Shown: positions 60,219 through 64,000 of the stretch, one piece after another | Layout: every line of letters begins with the position of its first letter | How positions within the stretch are numbered: the stretch's first letter is position 1 | Assembly (NCBI GenBank): GCA_036848175.1 | Contig: DAIUKO010000005.1 | Location: 11,191 to 75,190 of the forward strand | Direction of reading: 5' to 3' | Length of the DNA stretch: 64,000 nucleotides | Origin: QHWF01 sp036848175 | GTDB taxonomy: Bacteria; Acidobacteriota; Vicinamibacteria; Vicinamibacterales; CAVVIG01 | The notes under the pieces: model-generated | The model's input: only the letters and a program-made list of their open reading frames with translations | The model's database searches: none | Told to the model about the DNA's origin: nothing | Translations under genes and position numbers: made by a program

Positions 60219-61595
60219 TCAGCGTGAAGGCTTCAGCTTCATCGCTGCCTCGATCTCGCGTGCGGTGTACGGGAGATCGGACGTAAGGAGTTCGTAGCCA
60301 TCATGTTTCACCGCGATCATGTCCTCGAGATAGAAGCCGTCGCCGTCAACGGTGAACATCAGCTCGTACGCGACGACCATTCCCGCTCGCAACACCTCTG
60401 GCAACCCTTCGGCGTCGTCGAGCCCGACGCCGTGAAGTTCCCACGGCTCGGTCCCTTTCGGCCCGAGGAGAACCTCAGCCGCGCGCTTTCCCTGCGGCGT
60501 CTTCAGTGATGACGCAAGCCGCCGCACTTCCGCGAGCGCCGCGTCATAGACGGTCTTCGCGCTCACACCGTCGTTGATCGCGGTCAGTCCGGCGCGATAA
60601 CCGGCGATGAACAGATCCCACGCTTCGCGCTGTCCTTCGGTAAACGATCCAGAGACCGGTGCCGTTCGTCCGACGTCGCCCATGTAGTGGGCGACCTGAC
60701 AGCCAACGTCGACTCGCACGACTTCGCCCGCCTTCATCTGGCGATCCACGTGGTCGTAGGCGACAAACGAGTTCCAGAGCGACGTGAACTGCGCGTTTGG
60801 CCCGCTCATCGTCCACGGCCAGAACGAGACGCCGCGCGCGCCGGCGGCGCGGCAGGCGTTCACGACGGCGAGCTCAGTCTCGTGCTGCCACTTGCCGGGC
60901 GCGAGCGCGCGCAGTCCGGCGAGAAATGCTTGACCGCTCGTGCGCCCGACGCGGCGGAGCAAGACGAGCTCGTCGGCGTCCTTGATGTCGCGCAACGGCC
61001 GCAGCACCGCCACGGCCGACGTCACGCTGGCAGCGCCCATCGGGGTGAGCCAAGCCTGCCACCTGACCACCGATCCGGCGATCGGCACCGGCGCCGCCAC
61101 CGCGCCGCGCGCATCCGTGGGCGCAACGTACACCTTGACGCCGCCGCGCGCGAATCGCTGACGGAGCCACGGTTCGAGTGCGTCGATCGGCTTCACGTCG
61201 GACACCTGCAGGCTTCGCGCCGACTCCGCATCGGCGGCCATGGTGCCGCGAGTGAGCAATGGATTGCGTGGCGGGAGAAACAGCGTCGCGGTGGAGGTCG
61301 AGCCGTCGAGCACGAGAACCGCGCCGACGAGCTCCTCGAGTCCGGTCAGGTACTGGAAGTCCGCAGCCTGGACGAAGCCGAGCTGATCGTCGGCGAGAAA
61401 CGATCCGCGTGCCGGGACGATCAGCACATCGCCGGCGATGCGCGTCAACGCCGCCGCACGCCGCGCCGGATATGCCGATGCAGGAATCTGCGCGCGCGCG
61501 ATCGACGGGGCGAGCGCGATGGCGATGACGCCGGCGATCGCGCGCCGTAAAAAAGCGGGCCGCTCCGATAGAGCGGCCCGCCGATCGCACTTCAA
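60219..61595 (-). CDS. M24-family metallopeptidase (Xaa-Pro aminopeptidase-like), exported
   Basis: Pita-bread metallopeptidase that removes N-terminal residues, typically before proline. All five metal ligands are visible: Asp296 (RVDVG), Asp307 (MGDVGR), His388 (ELHGVGLDD), Glu411 (AYELMF) and Glu424 (LEDMIAV). The N-terminal creatinase-like domain precedes them. A hydrophobic stretch (AIAGVIAIALAPSIARAQ) is a signal peptide. The start is uncertain: the only upstream initiation codon in frame is TTG at 61595, and a terminator hairpin lies between it and the signal peptide. There is no Shine-Dalgarno sequence. It follows the 61611 TonB receptor by 15 bp. Confidence 0.82.
   Translation of the reverse strand: MKCDRRAALSERPAFLRRAIAGVIAIALAPSIARAQIPASAYPARRAAALTRIAGDVLIVPARGSFLADDQLGFVQAADFQYLTGLEELVGAVLVLDGSTSTATLFLPPRNPLLTRGTMAADAESARSLQVSDVKPIDALEPWLRQRFARGGVKVYVAPTDARGAVAAPVPIAGSVVRWQAWLTPMGAASVTSAVAVLRPLRDIKDADELVLLRRVGRTSGQAFLAGLRALAPGKWQHETELAVVNACRAAGARGVSFWPWTMSGPNAQFTSLWNSFVAYDHVDRQMKAGEVVRVDVGCQVAHYMGDVGRTAPVSGSFTEGQREAWDLFIAGYRAGLTAINDGVSAKTVYDAALAEVRRLASSLKTPQGKRAAEVLLGPKGTEPWELHGVGLDDAEGLPEVLRAGMVVAYELMFTVDGDGFYLEDMIAVKHDGYELLTSDLPYTAREIEAAMKLKPSR
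61549..61581 (-). terminator. intrinsic terminator inside the 5' end of the M24 peptidase gene
   Basis: On the minus strand GCGGGCCGCTC-TATCG-GAGCGGCCCGC is a perfect 11-bp stem followed by six T residues (61554-61549), a textbook rho-independent terminator. It ends transcription from the upstream TonB receptor but lies within the open frame of the peptidase. Confidence 0.85.
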
Positions 61596-61610
61596 CCGGG
61601 AGATATTACG

Positions 61611-64000
61611 TTAGAAACGGAATCCGACTGCCAGGCGCATTGTCCGGCCGCCCGGGTCGGCGCCGGAGAACGCGAGCGGATAGGTCGGGATGTTGCTCAG
61701 GAACGCATTCGCCTGCGTGTTGCCCGTCCCCTTGCCGAAGTTCGCGCCCTGTGTGAAGTTCGTCGCCAGCCCGAGGCTGTCTACGCCCGCCGCGCGGTTC
61801 TGGCTGACGGTGGTATTCCAGGCGATGAGCTTCCGGTTGTCGAAGATGTTGAACAGGTCCAGCTTCACCCACGGCCGGAGCGCTTTGAAGACCGGGACGT
61901 TGTAGTTGACCGACAGGCTCACGATGCCGTATCCGGCAAAGTCCCCTGTCCCGCGGTCGCCGAAGTAGACCGTCTGAACACCCGGAGAATCCGGATAGCC
62001 GGCTCGGTTGAGGATGGCGTTCTGAATCGCGGTGAGCGGCTGATTGCGAGCCACATACGTGAACGCGCGCGCGGAGTTCCAGTTCCAGAGACCGGAGAAC
62101 GACAGGTCGCCGGCCTTCCCCATCCCCAGGTTGTAGACTGTCCACGCGTTCAATCGGGAGCGCTGGAAATTCTGCAGCCGGCCGTCGGGGAAGCTCCGAT
62201 CGGCGGTGAGAATCTCCGGGTAGTTGCCGATCTGCGTCGTCGAACCGGGCGTGTTGGTGCCTTCACCCTCGTAGTTGCCCTCGTTCTTGAGTTGAAGCGT
62301 GTATTGCCCGTTGACCGTCCACCGGTTCGAAACGTTGTAGCGGCTCTGGAACACCATGCCCTGGTATTCGCGGTTCGCCTGGTCGGTGTTGTCGTAGATG
62401 ATGTTCGTGAACGTTCCGGCATCGACGCCCTGCACGACGACGTCGGTGAAACCGCCTGCAACCGTCTGAAAGTCCTCGATGAGACTCGTCGTCTTGCGGA
62501 AGACGTAGGCGACCTCGGCGTATCCGCGCTGCGCAAACAGGTTCGAGCCGTACGACGCCGAGAACTCGTGGACGAGCGGCGATTTCATGCCTGGCGCGAT
62601 GAACACGTTCTGCAGCGGATCGGACGCGACCGAATTCGCCGAGCTGACCGGGTAGTTCGCCACCGTGATGCCAGGCGTGAACGCATAACCCTGACCTGCC
62701 GGTCCACGATAGGTGGATTGAATGAACGCCGGATTGCCGACGGGGCTGTTCGGGGCAATCTGCGCCTCGTTGTAGCGACCCGAATATTGTGCGTAGGTGA
62801 CGTGAACGACCTGATCGCCGTTGCCAGTCAGGTTGTACGACAGACCCAGACGCGGCACGATGCGACTGCTGTTGATGCTTTCGATGTCGCCGGTCGAGAC
62901 CGCTTTCACGTGCTCGAAGCGCGCTCCGAGATCGGCCGACAGCCGACCGCTGACCACCCAATGGTCCTGCACGAACAGCGAGTTGTTGTCGACGTTCAGC
63001 ACGGCGCCCTTCACGGCCGGGAAGAACTGAATCAGCGACTCCCCCGGCACGAACATCGGGATCGGCTTGCCCGTCGAATCGAGCACCGGGTTGCCCGCCG
63101 CATCGGCGACGAAGTCGGACAGGAACACGTACGACGTCGGCGACTGCGAGTTGCCGCCGGTGCGCTGGCTGCGGAACCATTCGTAGCCACTCTTGGTTTC
63201 GTGACGGCCTTTCAGATTCCAGTAGGCGGTGACGTTCCCGGTCAGCTGACGGTTGTTCCGCTCTTCCGGATCGTTCGTGTCGAAGTACGGCGCGTTGTAG
63301 AGCGCCGTCTGGTTGATGTCGAAGAACGGCGAATCCAGGATGCTGCTCCCCGACGGTCCAGACTGATTGAACGTGTAGCTGCGCTGCGAGTACTGCGCTT
63401 CGGCGAGCAGATTGCTCTTGAGCACGCCGCTGTATTTCCCGTAGAACGACTTGTTCGGATTGGACCGCGTGATGAGATCGTGCGGGTCGATGAGAAACGA
63501 GGTACTCAACCCTGACGTGTTCGTCCTGGTCTGTGGGTCGTTGAAGAACTCGCCCTGAATCGTGTGACCGGACACCGGTGAACCCGTGACCTTGACGGAG
63601 CCGCGCTTGTTGTTGGTTTCCTGGTCGACGACCACGGCGCTGACCGGCAGCGTCAGCGGCGAGGTGTTGGCCTGGTACCGGCCGGAGGTGAAGAACCAGA
63701 TATGGTCCTTGACGATCGGACCACCGAACGTGCCTTCGTACGAGCGGAGCCCCTGGTTGGGATGGGCGGTGTCGGCCCGATTCTGCTGCACTTCGAACGG
63801 AGTGGCCGTCGACCATGCCGGGTTGCTGAAGTTGATGCGGCCACTTCCCTGGAACTTGTTCGACCCGCTCTTGGTCACGGCATTGACGACGCCGCCGCTG
63901 AAGCGGCCGTACTCCGCCGAGATGCCTGACGTCAGGACCTGCGTTTCCTCGATCGCGTCCTCGACGAACAGGTTCTGCGGGTTCGCGAACAGGTTGTCGT
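61611..64000 (-). CDS. Oar-like TonB-dependent receptor, 5' part outside window
   Basis: The 3' 796 codons of a third receptor. From the window edge the frame reads a plug segment (NLFANPQNLFVEDAIEETQV, then GISAEYGRFSGGVVNAVTKS) followed by the barrel, ending TMRLAVGFRF. Signal peptide and regulatory-like domain are outside the window. The frame is open to the last base, so an ATG at 63878 within it is internal and not the start. The gene is followed closely by the M24 peptidase and its terminator. The ligand is unknown; a peptide or siderophore is no better supported than a glycan. Confidence 0.9.
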   Translation of the reverse strand, partial: DNLFANPQNLFVEDAIEETQVLTSGISAEYGRFSGGVVNAVTKSGSNKFQGSGRINFSNPAWSTATPFEVQQNRADTAHPNQGLRSYEGTFGGPIVKDHIWFFTSGRYQANTSPLTLPVSAVVVDQETNNKRGSVKVTGSPVSGHTIQGEFFNDPQTRTNTSGLSTSFLIDPHDLITRSNPNKSFYGKYSGVLKSNLLAEAQYSQRSYTFNQSGPSGSSILDSPFFDINQTALYNAPYFDTNDPEERNNRQLTGNVTAYWNLKGRHETKSGYEWFRSQRTGGNSQSPTSYVFLSDFVADAAGNPVLDSTGKPIPMFVPGESLIQFFPAVKGAVLNVDNNSLFVQDHWVVSGRLSADLGARFEHVKAVSTGDIESINSSRIVPRLGLSYNLTGNGDQVVHVTYAQYSGRYNEAQIAPNSPVGNPAFIQSTYRGPAGQGYAFTPGITVANYPVSSANSVASDPLQNVFIAPGMKSPLVHEFSASYGSNLFAQRGYAEVAYVFRKTTSLIEDFQTVAGGFTDVVVQGVDAGTFTNIIYDNTDQANREYQGMVFQSRYNVSNRWTVNGQYTLQLKNEGNYEGEGTNTPGSTTQIGNYPEILTADRSFPDGRLQNFQRSRLNAWTVYNLGMGKAGDLSFSGLWNWNSARAFTYVARNQPLTAIQNAILNRAGYPDSPGVQTVYFGDRGTGDFAGYGIVSLSVNYNVPVFKALRPWVKLDLFNIFDNRKLIAWNTTVSQNRAAGVDSLGLATNFTQGANFGKGTGNTQANAFLSNIPTYPLAFSGADPGGRTMRLAVGFRF

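Noticed and set aside
63879..64000. Treating ATG 63878 as the start of the last TonB receptor
   Set aside because: The frame stays open and protein-like (plug domain) to the window edge, so the gene begins outside.
1..64000. tRNA, rRNA or riboswitch genes
   Set aside because: None of the intergenic regions showed a cloverleaf, rRNA-like or known riboswitch core on reading; short structured RNAs cannot be excluded without a covariance-model search.

Overview
The window is about 64 kb of high-GC bacterial DNA with one 100-base run of N (an assembly gap). Several features point to a soil-type Acidobacteriota, probably of the Vicinamibacteria/Luteitalea kind: three large Oar-like TonB-dependent receptors with carboxypeptidase-regulatory-like plugs, many secreted enzymes with Tat-like signals, unusual c-type cytochromes and short low-complexity intergenic repeats. 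The lineage is inferred from gene content, not from a marker gene. No tRNA, rRNA, insertion sequence or CRISPR array was recognised.

Region 1 (1-10.5 kb) is a carbohydrate locus: the end of a TonB receptor, a periplasmic GH37 trehalase, a PTS IICB permease with two IIB modules, a GH31 alpha-glucosidase and a Gfo/Idh/MocA dehydrogenase. Long perfect hairpins separate the convergent pairs. Region 2 (10.5-16.2 kb) holds a Tat-exported propeller protein, an amidohydrolase cut by the gap, an IPT/TIG-like protein cut by the same gap, a small Ig-like exported protein, a secreted two-domain VOC protein and an acidic hypothetical protein.

Region 3 (16.5-32.1 kb) is the most unusual part. Five very large genes lie in one tight operon: a phospholipase-D-like protein with a transmembrane hairpin inserted in its catalytic fold, a 1179-aa protein resembling DUF6603, and 914-, 1490- and 844-aa proteins of no known function. 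None of the four giant proteins has a signal peptide. The operon ends in an 11-bp tandem repeat array and a perfect palindrome.

Region 4 (32.2-42.8 kb) contains an MFS transporter, a Ppx/GppA phosphatase, a small cytochrome c, and a two-gene operon of atypical CxxCH proteins. It also holds a 920-aa protein that joins an eCIS-associated DUF4157 domain to a dinucleotide-binding enzyme, and an ATP-dependent DNA ligase. Region 5 (43.4-50.2 kb) is a signalling locus on the minus strand. It contains two copies of a [porin + PstS-like binding protein] pair with an OmpR-type regulator and a degenerate histidine kinase between them, and ends in a hybrid histidine kinase.

Region 6 (50.3-64 kb) carries pdxH, a Tat-exported enolase-superfamily enzyme, an HTTM-like membrane protein with a small partner, a GT2 remnant, an MBOAT/SGNH O-acylation pair, a complete TonB receptor, an M24 peptidase and the 3' part of another TonB receptor. 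The most promising material for new biology is the five-gene cluster and the nearby DUF4157 fusion. Both encode large unexported proteins, but no contractile sheath, tube or baseplate gene is present in the window.
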